Source of the DNA: Plesiocystis pacifica SIR-1
Lineage (GTDB): Bacteria; Myxococcota_A; Polyangia; Nannocystales; Nannocystaceae
Assembly (NCBI RefSeq): GCF_000170895.1
Contig: NZ_ABCS01000028.1
Coordinates: 33,816-97,815 of the forward strand
Direction: 5' to 3'
DNA: 64,000 bases
Below the pieces are notes generated by a model. The model ran no database searches. It saw nothing but the letters and a program-made list of their open reading frames with translations, and was not told the origin of the DNA. The position numbers and the translations under genes are program-made. Positions 46,507 through 56,675 of this stretch are shown here, one piece after another (position 1 is the first letter of the stretch; each line of letters begins with the position of its first letter).

Positions 46507-46901
46507 GCCGGACCCCCGTCATCTTCGAGGGCGTCGAGCAGCCCGCGAATCTCGGCCAGCTCCTCCGCCGAAGCCCGCCGCGTCGACAAGGCCCGCATCA
46601 CCAGCTGCGAGGCCGAACCCGAGAAGGCCCGGTCGATGAGCTCCCCGACCATCGAGCCCTGGACCGCCTCGCGGGGCTTCGCCGGCGCGAACACGTGGCT
46701 GCGCGCGGACGCGTCCCGGGTCACCGTGCCCTTGTTGGCCATGATCTGCAGGAGCTTGAGGGCGGTCGTATAGCCCGCGCTCTTGCCCCGGGCCTCGAGG
46801 GCGCCGTGGACCTCGCGGACCGTCGAGGGGCCGCGCGCCCACAGGACCTCGAGGATCTCCATCTCGGCTGGGGTCGGTGTGTTCGAGCGTCGCTTGGCCA
46901 C
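46503..46901 (-). CDS. BlaI/MecI/CopY-family repressor
   Basis: 132-residue winged-helix repressor. It has Asn-Thr-Pro-Thr-Pro-Ala-Glu-Met-Glu-Ile-Leu-Glu-Val-Leu-Trp at the start of the DNA-binding domain, Tyr-Thr-Thr-Ala-Leu-Lys-Leu-Leu as recognition helix, and Asp-Arg-Ala-Phe-Ser-Gly-Ser-Ala-Ser-Gln-Leu-Val in the dimerisation part where relatives are cleaved by their BlaR partner. Starts with GTG at 46901. Its promoter carries two TACGAA-N4-TTCGTA palindromes, so autoregulation is likely. The 4-nt overlap with the M56-SLT gene shows one operon. Confidence 0.9.
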   Translation of the reverse strand: MAKRRSNTPTPAEMEILEVLWARGPSTVREVHGALEARGKSAGYTTALKLLQIMANKGTVTRDASARSHVFAPAKPREAVQGSMVGELIDRAFSGSASQLVMRALSTRRASAEELAEIRGLLDALEDDGGPA

Positions 46902-46914
46902 GGCTCGGTGAGCC

Positions 46915-46930
46915 TACGAACTTTTTCGTA
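46915..46930 (-). promoter_or_regulatory. Operator 1, TACGAA-N4-TTCGTA
   Basis: Perfect palindrome 13-29 nt upstream of the BlaI-type start codon. It overlaps the likely promoter (TTAATA just beyond), so bound repressor would block transcription. Self-recognition by the BlaI protein is inferred. Confidence 0.65.
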
Positions 46931-46936
46931 TTAATC

Positions 46937-46952
46937 AACGAAAATCTTCGTA
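46937..46952 (-). promoter_or_regulatory. Operator 2, AACGAA-N4-TTCGTA
   Basis: Second palindrome with one mismatch at its outer edge, centred 22 bp from operator 1, about two helical turns, so two dimers could sit on the same face. The pair overlaps a TTTAAC...TTAATA promoter-like sequence on the minus strand. Confidence 0.62.
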
Positions 46953-46971
46953 GTTAAACGCCGAACCACGC

Positions 46972-47002
46972 AAAACGCCGCCAGGGAGACCCTTGACGGC
47001 GC
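46972..47002 (-). terminator. Intrinsic terminator of the outer-membrane protein gene
   Basis: On the minus strand, after the stop at 47024, the sequence forms a stem CGCCG..AAGGG-TCT-CCCT..CGGCG followed by TTTTG. It isolates the outer-membrane gene from the BlaI unit. Confidence 0.65.
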
Positions 47003-47023
47003 GTCGTGGCTGAACTGCCTCGC

Positions 47024-48505
47024 TCAGAAGGTGAGCACGAAGTTCATGTAGCCCTGGACGTTGAACACGTCGTCCACGGCGTAGCGGCGGCCCACGTTGT
47101 CGACCACGTCGCGGCGCACGGGGTTCACGTCGACGGTGTCGGGGTCGACGATCTCCGGGTCGCCCGCGCGGTCCCCATCGCCGCGGCTGGCCGCGGTCAG
47201 GTAGTGGCGGGTGTCCGTGCTCAGGTCGGCGCCGAAGTTCAGCCGGGCGTAGGGGCCCATGTGGAAGTTCAGCGAGGCGTTGAGCCCGAAGGTGCCGTAG
47301 TCCTGCAGGGTCGTGATGCCCGAGAAGGCCACGCAGCCACCGCTGGCGTCGTTGGCCGCGTCGAGGTAGCCGGAGGGGTCCATGGGGTTGGCCGAGGCGT
47401 AGGCCATGGCCACGCCGCGGGCACAGTCGGCGCCCTGGCCGGGGCTGACGTCGCCGACGAGGGCGGGGCTGTCGGCGAGGAGCTCCCACACCTCGGAGTA
47501 GCCGCGGCCGTTGTAGTGCAGCACGGCGGAGCCCTGGAGGATGATCGAGACCTTCTTCTTCTGGGCCTTGTTCTCCCAGGGGACGATCTCGGCGCCGAAG
47601 TAGGCCCCGGTCTCGGACTGCGGCTCGCTCTTGCCTTGGGCGCCGCCGTAGTTCTCGAAGTTGGTGTCGCCGGCCCGGAAGGCGTAGCGCCAGTGGGCCC
47701 CGAAGAAGGGATCGAGGAAGCGGTAGCGGCGGCTCAGGGCCGTCCACACGCCGAGCTCGTGCATGCCCCGGCCCACGCGGTGGTTGCCGGCGGGGTCCGA
47801 GGTCTGGATGTCGCGGCTCATCGTCATCGGCTTGCCGATGGCGAAGCGGCCCTCGAGGCCGAGCAACCAGTTGGGAAGGTGCGACTTCCGCTCCTGGTTG
47901 AGGATGCCGATCTTCATGCCGACGTGGATCTGGTCGAGGCCGCGGCGGGTGGGCGCGCGGAAGATCCGATCCGGGGAGACGTCGGTGAACTGGCCGTAGG
48001 GGTTGCCAGTCTCGAAGGCGTCGAAGCCGTCGCGCGGGATGATGCCGTCGCGGATGCTCGTCGAGTTGTACTTGTTGACGCAGGTCGCGGTGCCCGGCGT
48101 GTAGTTGCTGTTCGTACCCTCGGGGAAGATGCAGTCGCTGCCTTCCTCCTGGTCGAACTCGTAGTTTCGGTTGTCCGAAACGACGACGGGCAGGGACACG
48201 TAGACCGAGAGGTCATGCCACAGCCCGATCTCGAGCATCGGCGTGACCGTGTGGCGAAACTGCCTGTAGATGAGGTCGCGGGCGAGGCGGTTTTGTCCGC
48301 CAGCACCCCACTCCCGCATGATGGCGGCCTTCTTGAAGTCGAAGTCGTAGGAGACGCCGAAGTGGAGGTCGAAGGTGTTGCCGTTGAAGTCCTGGTCAAA
48401 GGACGAGGCTACGCGCGTGACCTCGGCGGCATTGGCGACCTGACTCAGGCCCATCACCAGGCCAAAGGCAGCGAAGGCAGGCAAGAAACCGAGAAGCTTC
48501 CGCAT
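47024..48505 (-). CDS. Outer-membrane beta-barrel protein
   Basis: 493-residue exported protein. The signal peptide ends Val-Ala-Asn-Ala before Ala-Glu-Val. The mature part shows alternating hydrophobic and polar strands and ends in Gly-Tyr-Met-Asn-Phe-Val-Leu-Thr-Phe, with the C-terminal Phe typical of outer-membrane barrel insertion. Loops are acidic and Asn/Asp-rich, and a few Cys occur in Ser-Asp-Cys and Ala-Thr-Cys. No TonB box or porin motif was recognised, so the cargo is unknown. Start ATG at 48505. Confidence 0.75.
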   Translation of the reverse strand: MRKLLGFLPAFAAFGLVMGLSQVANAAEVTRVASSFDQDFNGNTFDLHFGVSYDFDFKKAAIMREWGAGGQNRLARDLIYRQFRHTVTPMLEIGLWHDLSVYVSLPVVVSDNRNYEFDQEEGSDCIFPEGTNSNYTPGTATCVNKYNSTSIRDGIIPRDGFDAFETGNPYGQFTDVSPDRIFRAPTRRGLDQIHVGMKIGILNQERKSHLPNWLLGLEGRFAIGKPMTMSRDIQTSDPAGNHRVGRGMHELGVWTALSRRYRFLDPFFGAHWRYAFRAGDTNFENYGGAQGKSEPQSETGAYFGAEIVPWENKAQKKKVSIILQGSAVLHYNGRGYSEVWELLADSPALVGDVSPGQGADCARGVAMAYASANPMDPSGYLDAANDASGGCVAFSGITTLQDYGTFGLNASLNFHMGPYARLNFGADLSTDTRHYLTAASRGDGDRAGDPEIVDPDTVDVNPVRRDVVDNVGRRYAVDDVFNVQGYMNFVLTF

Positions 48506-48924
48506 GGGGATCCGGGAAGGGCGAGAAGACGCCCCCGACAGGGGTCGAGAGCACTCGCACGCTACCAGCGCAGCGAGCCGAACGTCAAGAATCTCGGCTC
48601 GCTTCGCGCACCTGGACGCAGTTCTGTCGAACCCGGGGTGCACGCGGGGTCGGCCGTCCTGCCCTCGCCGCGTCTGGGTGAGCACGGGCCGCGACCGGCC
48701 CAACAGGCGCCTCAGACGCCCTCGGAGGGCCTGAGGGCCGACATCGAGTCCCGGACAGAGCACCCTGCGAGACCCTGATCGGGAGGCCGCGCAAGCGCGC
48801 GTCTGTGTGAGTGTACAGTGCCGGCGAGAGCCGGCTCCGGGAGCAAAGATCCCGGGATCGCGAGGGTTGGCCGAAGAGATCTCCCGGTCCCCGAGCCAGG
48901 GCGGCCCGCCGACGGGCTCCGGGC
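48506..48924. other. 419-nt stretch without a gene
   Basis: No coding frame. It holds the leader of the outer-membrane gene, a strong stem GCCTCAG-(CCCTCGGAGGG)-CTGAGGGC (about 48708-48737) and the 12-bp palindrome GATCCCGGGATC (48849-48860). No sigma-54 -24/-12 site is convincing. Confidence 0.4.
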
Positions 48925-50462
<1,538 letters not shown>

Positions 50463-50466
<4 letters not shown>

Positions 50467-52691
50467 TGGCTCGTGCTCGTGATTCCGAGGTCGACGGGCA
50501 GCAACACCGTGAACGAGGCCCCGCCATCGGGGTTGTTGCTGACCGCGATCACTCCGTTGTGATTTTCGACGATGCGCTGGCTAATGGGCAAGCCCAGCCC
50601 CGTACCGCCTGTCTTGGTCGTGTGGAAGGGCACGAAGAGGTTCGACATCGTGGCCGTGGACAGGCCTGGGCCGTCGTCGCGCACGGTCACCGCCACGGCG
50701 TCGGCACCGGGCAGACCGCGCACGCGGTGCTCGAGCTCGATCCACACCTGGCCCGGCGGCTGCTGCTCGGCGGTGGCGTCGAGGGCGTTCAGAACGAGGT
50801 TGTGGAGCACCTGACGCAGGGCCGTGGCGTCTCCGCGGACCCCAGGGGCGTGGGGCTCGAGGCGCAGGCGGGCGCTCGAGGCCTGGGCCATGGCGTCCCC
50901 GGCCCGCAGGGTCTCGCGCTCCTCGACGAACACCCCGAAGTTCACGGCCACCCGGTCGAGGGACTCCGCCGGCACCAGGCGCAGGGTCGCCTGGATGACC
51001 TCCGGGAGGTCGACGCGCTCCATGTCCCCGGAGAAGGGCCGCGAGTAATTCAAAAATTGATGGACCACCCGGTTGAGGCGATCCACCTCCTCGACGATGA
51101 CCCCGAGGAACTCCTTGGTCAGGTCGTCGGCGTTGGCCATGCCCGGCTCGACCACCTGGACCGCGCCCTTGATCGCCCCGAGGGGGTTGCGGATCTCGTG
51201 GGCCAGGCCCGCCGCCATCTCGCCCAGGGCCGCGAGCCGCTCCCGCTCCCGGCGCTGCTCGTAGACCGCCGAGTTTTGCAAGGTGATCGCCGCCTGGGCC
51301 GCGAGGGCCTCGAAGAGCTGGACCTCCTCCGACGAGAACGGCTCGATGAGGCGCTCGTCGTTCAGGAACAGCGCGCCGATGAGCTCCCCGCGCTTGTCCC
51401 CGCCGTCGTGCTCGCTGGGCGTCAAGATCGGCACGGCCAGCGCCGCCCCGAGCTCGACCAGGGTGTCGAGGCACTCTTGCAGCTCGGCCTGCTCCTCCCG
51501 GGGGGTCCGCACGCGCTCGCGCTCGAGCACGTCGCGCAGCTGCGGCCCCTGGGTGCGCAGGCGCTCGAGCAGCGGCCGGCGCTTGGCCAGGTCGAGGCGG
51601 GTCAGGTCCAGGGGCGCCTCGCCGAGCTCGCGGGTCAGGTTCAGCGAGGTGCCCCGGCTGTCGAGCAGGAACACGCTGGCCTTGGTCACGCGGTGCGAGG
51701 CCAGCAGCGCGTCGAGCACGACCTGGACCATGTCGTCGGGGTCGATGACGTTGAACAGGCGAAAGCGCAGCTGGACCAGCAGCGCGCGCAGCTCGGCGCG
51801 GTCCCAAAACAGCCAGCCCTCGACCCGGGACTCGAGCTCCTGGCGGACCGGGTCGAGGAGCACGATGACCACGAAGGCCGTGACCGCGCTGTTGAAGATG
51901 AACAGCAAGGCCCCGCCCTGGTCGTCGCGCGGGACCCACAGCAACAGCAGGGCCATGAGCCCGGTGACCGCGCCGATCAGCAGGCTCAGGGTCAAGATCC
52001 GCGCCGCGAGCTCGGGCAGCTCGAGCAGGCGCTCGCGCTGGAGGGTCTGGGCCACGAAGTAGAGGTAGACCGCCGTGACCACCGGGCCGACGGCGGTGAT
52101 CGCCGGGGAGCCGAAGGTCACCGCGATGATGCTGGCGAAGAACAGGTAGCGCAGGCGCGGGCCGGCGGCCGTGCCCTCGGCGGCGTTGGCCGCCCGCCAC
52201 ACCCGGGCCGAGACCAGCACCAGGCCGAAGATCACGTAGATCGTCAGGCCGAGGCTGACCAGGTCCCAGGGGCCCCAGGCCGAGAAGTCCCAGAAGGTCT
52301 CGCGGGTGACCAGCTCGAGGCCCTCGCCCGGGGAGCGGCTGAGCAGCACGAACAGCGCCGTCGCGTGGGCGCCGAGCAAGAACACCAGCATCGCCGTCTG
52401 CAGCCGGCTGCGCACCCGCGGGCGCTCGTCGCCGGGGATGATCGTCGAGAAGCAGCGGTCGGCCGTCCACGGCAGGACCAGGGAGATCGACTGCGCGCCC
52501 CAGCCGAACAGCGCGATGCCCGAGAAGCCGTGGAAGAAGCTCGCCAGGTGGAACAGGCCGAGGTTGAAGCAGAACACCGCGAACAGCACGAAGTCGTCGC
52601 GGGAGCGGTCGCGCAGGGCCACGGACGAGCCGATCGCAAAGGCGAGGACGGCCGCGAGCAGCGAGGGCAGGCTTCCCGAGAGGGCGTTCAC
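50463..52691 (-). CDS. Membrane sensor histidine kinase with GAF domain
   Basis: About 742 residues. The first 300 residues hold seven to eight membrane segments (for example Leu-Leu-Ala-Ala-Val-Leu-Ala-Phe-Ala-Ile-Gly, Leu-Val-Ser-Leu-Gly-Leu-Thr-Ile-Tyr-Val-Ile-Phe-Gly) of the 7TM-kinase type. A GAF-like domain follows (about 310-470), then HisKA with Leu-Ala-His-Glu-Ile-Arg-Asn-Pro (His near 497) and HATPase with Asn-Leu-Val-Leu-Asn-Ala, Asp-Asp-Gly-Pro-Gly and Gly-Leu-Gly-Leu-Pro-Ile. Partner of the NtrC-type regulator. GTG at 52691 preferred over an upstream frame to 52841. The sensed signal is unknown. Divergent from glpK. Confidence 0.88.
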
Positions 52692-52835
52692 GATGGGGGC
52701 TCGATGGGCGGGCGAGGGGGGTGCCGGAGCACAGCGATCGGCGGGACCAGACACGCGAGCGCGGTCGAAGATCGCAGGCTGAATTGGCGGCGCGTCATGG
52801 CGGAGGCCCTGGAGCATAGCGCGGGCCGAGACTGC

Positions 52836-52841
52836 TATCAT
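52836..52841 (+). promoter_or_regulatory. -10-like box TATCAT before glpK
   Basis: TATCAT with an 8-nt gap to the ATG at 52850; leaderless type. Confidence 0.45.
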
Positions 52842-52849
52842 CGCCCGCC

Positions 52850-54361
52850 ATGTCCGCCGATCTGATCCTCGCCATCGACCAAGGCACCACGGGCACCACC
52901 GCGCTCATCCTCGACCGCTCCCTGGCGGTCCTGGCCCGCGGCTACCGGGAGTTCACCCAGCACTTCCCCAAGCCCGGCTGGGTCGAGCACGAGCCCGAGG
53001 ACATCTGGGTGTCCGTGGGCGACGCGATCGTCGAGGCCCTCGGGCGCGCGAACGTCGAGGCCTCGCGCATCGCCGCCGTCGGCATCACCAACCAGCGCGA
53101 GACCTCGGTGATCTGGGAGCGCGGCTCGGGCAAGGCCATCCACCGCGCCCTGGTCTGGCAAGATCGGCGCACCGCGGACGTCTGCGCCCAGCTGCGCGAG
53201 GCCGGCCACGGGGCGATGATCAAGGCGCGCACGGGCCTGGTCCTCGACCCCTACTTCTCGGCGACCAAGCTGGCCTGGACCCTCGACAACGTCGACGGCG
53301 CCCGGGCCCGGGCCGAGGCCGGCGCGCTCGCGGCGGGCACCATCGACACCTACCTGGTGTGGCGCATGACCGGCGGGGCCGTGCACGCGACCGAGCCCAG
53401 CAACGCCTCGCGGACGATGCTGTGGCCGCTGACCGGCAAGGCCGGGGTTGGCGAGGGCGAGGGCAGCCGCGAGTGGGACGCCGAGCTGTGCGAGCTGCTC
53501 CGGGTGCCCGCGGCGGTGCTCCCCGAGGTCCGGGCCTGCACCGCCCACTTCGGCACCACCAAGGACGTCCCCGGCCTGCCCGACGGCATCCCCATCCACG
53601 GCATCGCCGGCGTCCAGCAGTCCGCGCTGTTCGGCCAGGCCTGCTTTGGCCGCGGCCAGGCCAAGTGCACCTACGGCACCGGGGCCTTCGTGATGCTCAA
53701 CACCGGCTCGGCGATCGTCGGCTCGGAGCACGGGCTGCTGACCACCGTGGGCTGGCAGATCGGCGACGAGCTGACCTACTGCCTCGAGGGCAGCGCGTTC
53801 ATGGCCGGGGCCGTGGTCCAGTGGCTCCGCGACGGCCTGCAGTTCTTCGCCAAGGCCAGCGAGATCGAGGACATGGCCCACGGCGTCCCGGACTCCGGCG
53901 GGGTCGTGCTCGTCCCGGCCCACGCGGGCCTGGGCGCGCCCCACTGGCGCCCCGACGCGCGCGGGCTGATCCGCGGCCTGACCCGGGGCACGACCCGAGC
54001 CCACATCGCCCGGGCCGCCCTCGAAGGCATCGCCCTCGAGGTCACCGACCTGCTCGAGGCCATGGCCGCCGATCTGGGCGCGCCCCTCGACAGCCTGCGC
54101 GTCGACGGGGGCGCCGCGGCCAACGACCTGCTCATGCAGATGCAGTGCGACCTGCTCGGCGTGCCCCTGGCCCGCCCGACCATCCTCGAGTCCACGGCCC
54201 TCGGCGCGACCTTCCTCGCCGGCCTCGGCGCGGGGCTGTGGTCGAGCACCGACGACGTCGCCTCGGCGTGGAAGCAGGACCGGCAGTTCGTGCCCGCCGG
54301 CGACGCGGACAAGCTCGCGGCCCTGCGCGAGGCCTGGAAGGCCGCCGTCGCCGTCGCTTAG
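52850..54361 (+). CDS. glpK: Glycerol kinase
   Basis: 503-residue FGGY-family kinase that makes glycerol-3-phosphate from glycerol and ATP. Family landmarks are Ile-Asp-Gln-Gly-Thr-Thr-Gly at the N-terminus, Thr-Asn-Gln-Arg-Glu-Thr near 84-89, Gly-Ala-Gly-Ala... replaced here by Gly-Thr-Gly-Ala-Phe-Val-Met-Leu-Asn-Thr-Gly, and the ATP-site Asp-Gly-Gly-Ala near 420. Length matches bacterial GlpK. No glpF or glpD neighbour is present, so the kinase stands alone. The short gap to the next gene (18 nt, opposite strand) makes it monocistronic. Confidence 0.94.
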   Translation: MSADLILAIDQGTTGTTALILDRSLAVLARGYREFTQHFPKPGWVEHEPEDIWVSVGDAIVEALGRANVEASRIAAVGITNQRETSVIWERGSGKAIHRALVWQDRRTADVCAQLREAGHGAMIKARTGLVLDPYFSATKLAWTLDNVDGARARAEAGALAAGTIDTYLVWRMTGGAVHATEPSNASRTMLWPLTGKAGVGEGEGSREWDAELCELLRVPAAVLPEVRACTAHFGTTKDVPGLPDGIPIHGIAGVQQSALFGQACFGRGQAKCTYGTGAFVMLNTGSAIVGSEHGLLTTVGWQIGDELTYCLEGSAFMAGAVVQWLRDGLQFFAKASEIEDMAHGVPDSGGVVLVPAHAGLGAPHWRPDARGLIRGLTRGTTRAHIARAALEGIALEVTDLLEAMAADLGAPLDSLRVDGGAAANDLLMQMQCDLLGVPLARPTILESTALGATFLAGLGAGLWSSTDDVASAWKQDRQFVPAGDADKLAALREAWKAAVAVA

Positions 54362-54379
54362 GGCTCGCGCACGCTCGGC

Positions 54380-54997
54380 TCACCCATCGGCCGAGCTCCC
54401 GCAGCGCAGCACCTCGCCCGTGCCCGCGTCGACGACCGCGAGGACCTGCGGCGCACGACCGGGCTCCGCGAGCCCAAAGCTCCACTCGAAGCGCTGGGTT
54501 TGGTTCGAGAGCACCCCCTCGATGGGCACGAGCGCCAGCCCCTGCGCCGCCGGGCACTCGGCCCGAGCGATGGCCTCGGCCTCGGCCCGAGACAGCCGCG
54601 CCACGCACCGGCTCCCTCGGCGCGTGCACCCCTCGAGCGGGGTCGACCACGCGAGCAGGCCACCGGTGAGGCGATGGAGGTGCTGCGCCGCGAGGGGCTC
54701 GGCGTGGGCCTCATCGCCCACGGCGTACACGGCCACGCGGCAGTGCCACGGGTAGTCCATGCACTCGGTCCGGGCAGGGTCGTCCAGGCGCGCGCACTCT
54801 ACGGTCAGCTCGGCCTCGAGGCCCTCCTCGAGCTGTTGAATGCGCAGGCCAAACTTCATCGAGATCTCGGCGGTGCGCAGGTGGCTCGCCTCGCGGAGCT
54901 CGACCAGGTCTTCGTCCTGCTTTTGAACCACCGAGCCGGCGACGCAGCCCGAGAGCAGCGAAGCCAAGGCGAGGCACCCGAGCACGCGTCGGGCCAC
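54380..54997 (-). CDS. Lipoprotein, paralogue of the upstream gene
   Basis: 205-residue lipoprotein with lipobox Leu-Leu-Ser-Gly-Cys (Cys18 from GTG 54997). The mature part contains Cys in Met-Asp-Tyr-Pro-Trp-His-Cys, Leu-Glu-Gly-Cys-Thr-Arg-Arg-Gly-Ser-Arg-Cys and Arg-Ala-Glu-Cys-Pro-Ala-Ala, and ends Ala-Val-Val-Asp-Ala-Gly-Thr-Gly-Glu-Val-Leu-Arg-Cys, matching the neighbour at 55045. GTG at 55042, 3 nt from the neighbour's stop, is an alternative start. A PepSY-like C-terminus (Asp-Ala-Gly-Thr-Gly-Glu-Val) is possible. Function unknown. Confidence 0.7.
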   Translation of the reverse strand: MARRVLGCLALASLLSGCVAGSVVQKQDEDLVELREASHLRTAEISMKFGLRIQQLEEGLEAELTVECARLDDPARTECMDYPWHCRVAVYAVGDEAHAEPLAAQHLHRLTGGLLAWSTPLEGCTRRGSRCVARLSRAEAEAIARAECPAAQGLALVPIEGVLSNQTQRFEWSFGLAEPGRAPQVLAVVDAGTGEVLRCGSSADG

Positions 54998-55044
54998 CTC
55001 GATGCTCGCGGACCAGCCACGCCCTCCCCGCCCCACGCCCACGC

Positions 55045-55671
55045 TCAGCCCTCCTCCCCCGGCGCCTTGCACTCGAGCACCTCCCCCGTGCCCGCGTCGA
55101 TCGCCACGACGAAGGGCGGATCGAAGCCCCGGCTCGAGGGCCCAAAGCGCCACTCGAAGCGCGTGGTCTCGTGGTCGACAAAGGCCGGGATGAACTCGAG
55201 GGTCTCGGACTCCCGGGCGGCCGGGCACTGCTCCAGCGCGATCGCCCGGGCCTCGGCCCGTCGGAGCCGGACGGCGCAGTGACTCCAGACGTCGTCGCAG
55301 CCCTCCAGGGGCTTGACCCGCGCCAGGCCCAGGCCGGTGCTGCGGTGAAAGTGCTGGGTCGCGATGGGCTCGCTGCGCGCCTCGTCGCCCTCGGCGAAGA
55401 TCTCGACGCTGCAATACCAGCTCGGAGCTCGGCACTCGACCCGCTGGGTGATCTCGTAGACGCACTCGACCTTGGTCTGGGCCACGAGGCGCTCCCTCGC
55501 CCGCAACACCTCGAGGTCGAAGGTCAACGACAGCCGGGCGTCGTGGGTGAAGCGCGAGTCCTGGAACTCCGCCCGGCGACGGCCCCGCTTGGTGACGATG
55601 GGGCACACGACGCAACCTCCGAGCAGCAGCGCGGCGCAAGCGAGACTCACGAGCCGAGGCGGACAGCGCAT
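55045..55671 (-). CDS. Lipoprotein, tandem paralogue
   Basis: 208-residue lipoprotein with lipobox Leu-Leu-Gly-Gly-Cys (Cys20). It shares with the downstream gene the order of Cys residues (Trp-Tyr-Cys, Leu-Glu-Gly-Cys, Glu-Gln-Cys-Pro-Ala-Ala), a Gly-Asp-Glu-Ala-Arg-Ser segment and a final Asp-Ala-Gly-Thr-Gly-Glu-Val-Leu-Glu-Cys. The pair arose by duplication, and conserved Cys suggest shared disulfides. ATGs at 55671 and 55677 are possible. Role unknown. Confidence 0.7.
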   Translation of the reverse strand: MRCPPRLVSLACAALLLGGCVVCPIVTKRGRRRAEFQDSRFTHDARLSLTFDLEVLRARERLVAQTKVECVYEITQRVECRAPSWYCSVEIFAEGDEARSEPIATQHFHRSTGLGLARVKPLEGCDDVWSHCAVRLRRAEARAIALEQCPAARESETLEFIPAFVDHETTRFEWRFGPSSRGFDPPFVVAIDAGTGEVLECKAPGEEG

Positions 55672-55737
55672 CGGCAACTGCGACGTCCGCCTCGCCCCAA
55701 AGTTTCGACGCCGCGCGTGTAAATGCTTACGGGCGCC

Positions 55738-56649
55738 TCAGCCCGCGTCCGGGTCGCCCGTGGGGTCCAACAGGGGCAGGCCCTCCGCCGGCGCCTCCAG
55801 CCGGCGGTAGCCTGACCAAAAGCGGTACTCCTCGCAGTCGTGGCGGCTGTAGTAGTCGACCAGGTCCTCCCACGCGAACTCGCCGCGCTCGATGGACTTG
55901 GCCAGCTCGGCCGCAGGCAGCGAGGTGCACGGCTGGACGTCCTCGCCGGGGTCGTGGGCCTTGACCGAGGTCGGGTCGAGGGCGAGGGCCTGGGCCGGGA
56001 TCTTGTCGACCCAGATCGCGCCGATGCCGGTGATCTCGAGCATGCGCAGGTCGAGGACCTCGACGGCCTGCTTGCCCGAGCAGATCGAGATGTCGATGCG
56101 CTCGCCCGGGTCGAGGACCACCGCGTCGTAGCGGTTGACGTTGCGCAGCTGGCACTCGCCGGCCTCGGCCTTGCGCATGAGCAGGCGGTAGGCCACGGGC
56201 ACCTTGGCGGTGTTGAGCACCCGCGCGTAGGTGTGCATGTTCTTGGTCCGCATGCCCCCCCGCTCGATGGTCCGCTGCTCGGCCCGGACCGCGATCGACA
56301 GCGGCCCCTCGCGCCGCGCCTGCCCCGGCTCGATGCGCTTGGGGTCGCTCATGTTGATCGGGTGGTGGAAGGGGTTGGGCGCGCGCAGCCGGTCCATGTT
56401 CGGCGGCTCGATGCCGAAGGCCTCGACGGCCGCGTCGACGCGGGTCTTGTAGTAGGCCGGGCTCTCTTTGTACTGAGCCTTGCTGGCCATCGCCTGCTTT
56501 TGCGCCGTCTTGGCGTCGACCTCCGTGGCCAGCAGCGTCTCGACCTCCATCGCCGTGTCCCGGGTCAGGCGCGAACCCGTCCAGGCCCCGATGGCGACGA
56601 CGAAGGCCAGGGAGCCCCCAGCGATCGAGCGAAGGATGGTCAGCTCCAT
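55738..56649 (-). CDS. Membrane-anchored protein of unknown function
   Basis: 303-residue protein anchored by one N-terminal segment (about 8-26, Ala-Gly-Gly-Ser-Leu-Ala-Phe-Val-Val-Ala-Ile-Gly-Ala-Trp) with the rest outside the cytoplasm. A helical stretch with Lys-Thr-Ala-Gln-Lys-Gln-Ala-Met-Ala follows, then a beta-rich part with three Cys (Gly-Glu-Cys-Gln-Leu, Ser-Ile-Cys-Ser-Gly, Val-Gln-Pro-Cys-Thr) and a His-Asp-Cys near the end. The ATG is 7 nt after TAGGCT. No family recognised. Confidence 0.7.
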   Translation of the reverse strand: MELTILRSIAGGSLAFVVAIGAWTGSRLTRDTAMEVETLLATEVDAKTAQKQAMASKAQYKESPAYYKTRVDAAVEAFGIEPPNMDRLRAPNPFHHPINMSDPKRIEPGQARREGPLSIAVRAEQRTIERGGMRTKNMHTYARVLNTAKVPVAYRLLMRKAEAGECQLRNVNRYDAVVLDPGERIDISICSGKQAVEVLDLRMLEITGIGAIWVDKIPAQALALDPTSVKAHDPGEDVQPCTSLPAAELAKSIERGEFAWEDLVDYYSRHDCEEYRFWSGYRRLEAPAEGLPLLDPTGDPDAG

Positions 56650-56656
56650 CGCTTCG

Positions 56657-56662
56657 AGCCTA
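56657..56662 (-). promoter_or_regulatory. -10-like box TAGGCT
   Basis: On the minus strand TAGGCT-CGAAGCG-ATG, a 7-nt gap to the ATG at 56649; the same box as before the ABC transporter gene. Confidence 0.4.
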
Positions 56663-56675
56663 CCACCCATCCACC

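Noticed and set aside
48849..48860. Palindrome GATCCCGGGATC
   Set aside because: Short and likely by chance in GC-rich DNA; not linked to a start or a repeated unit.
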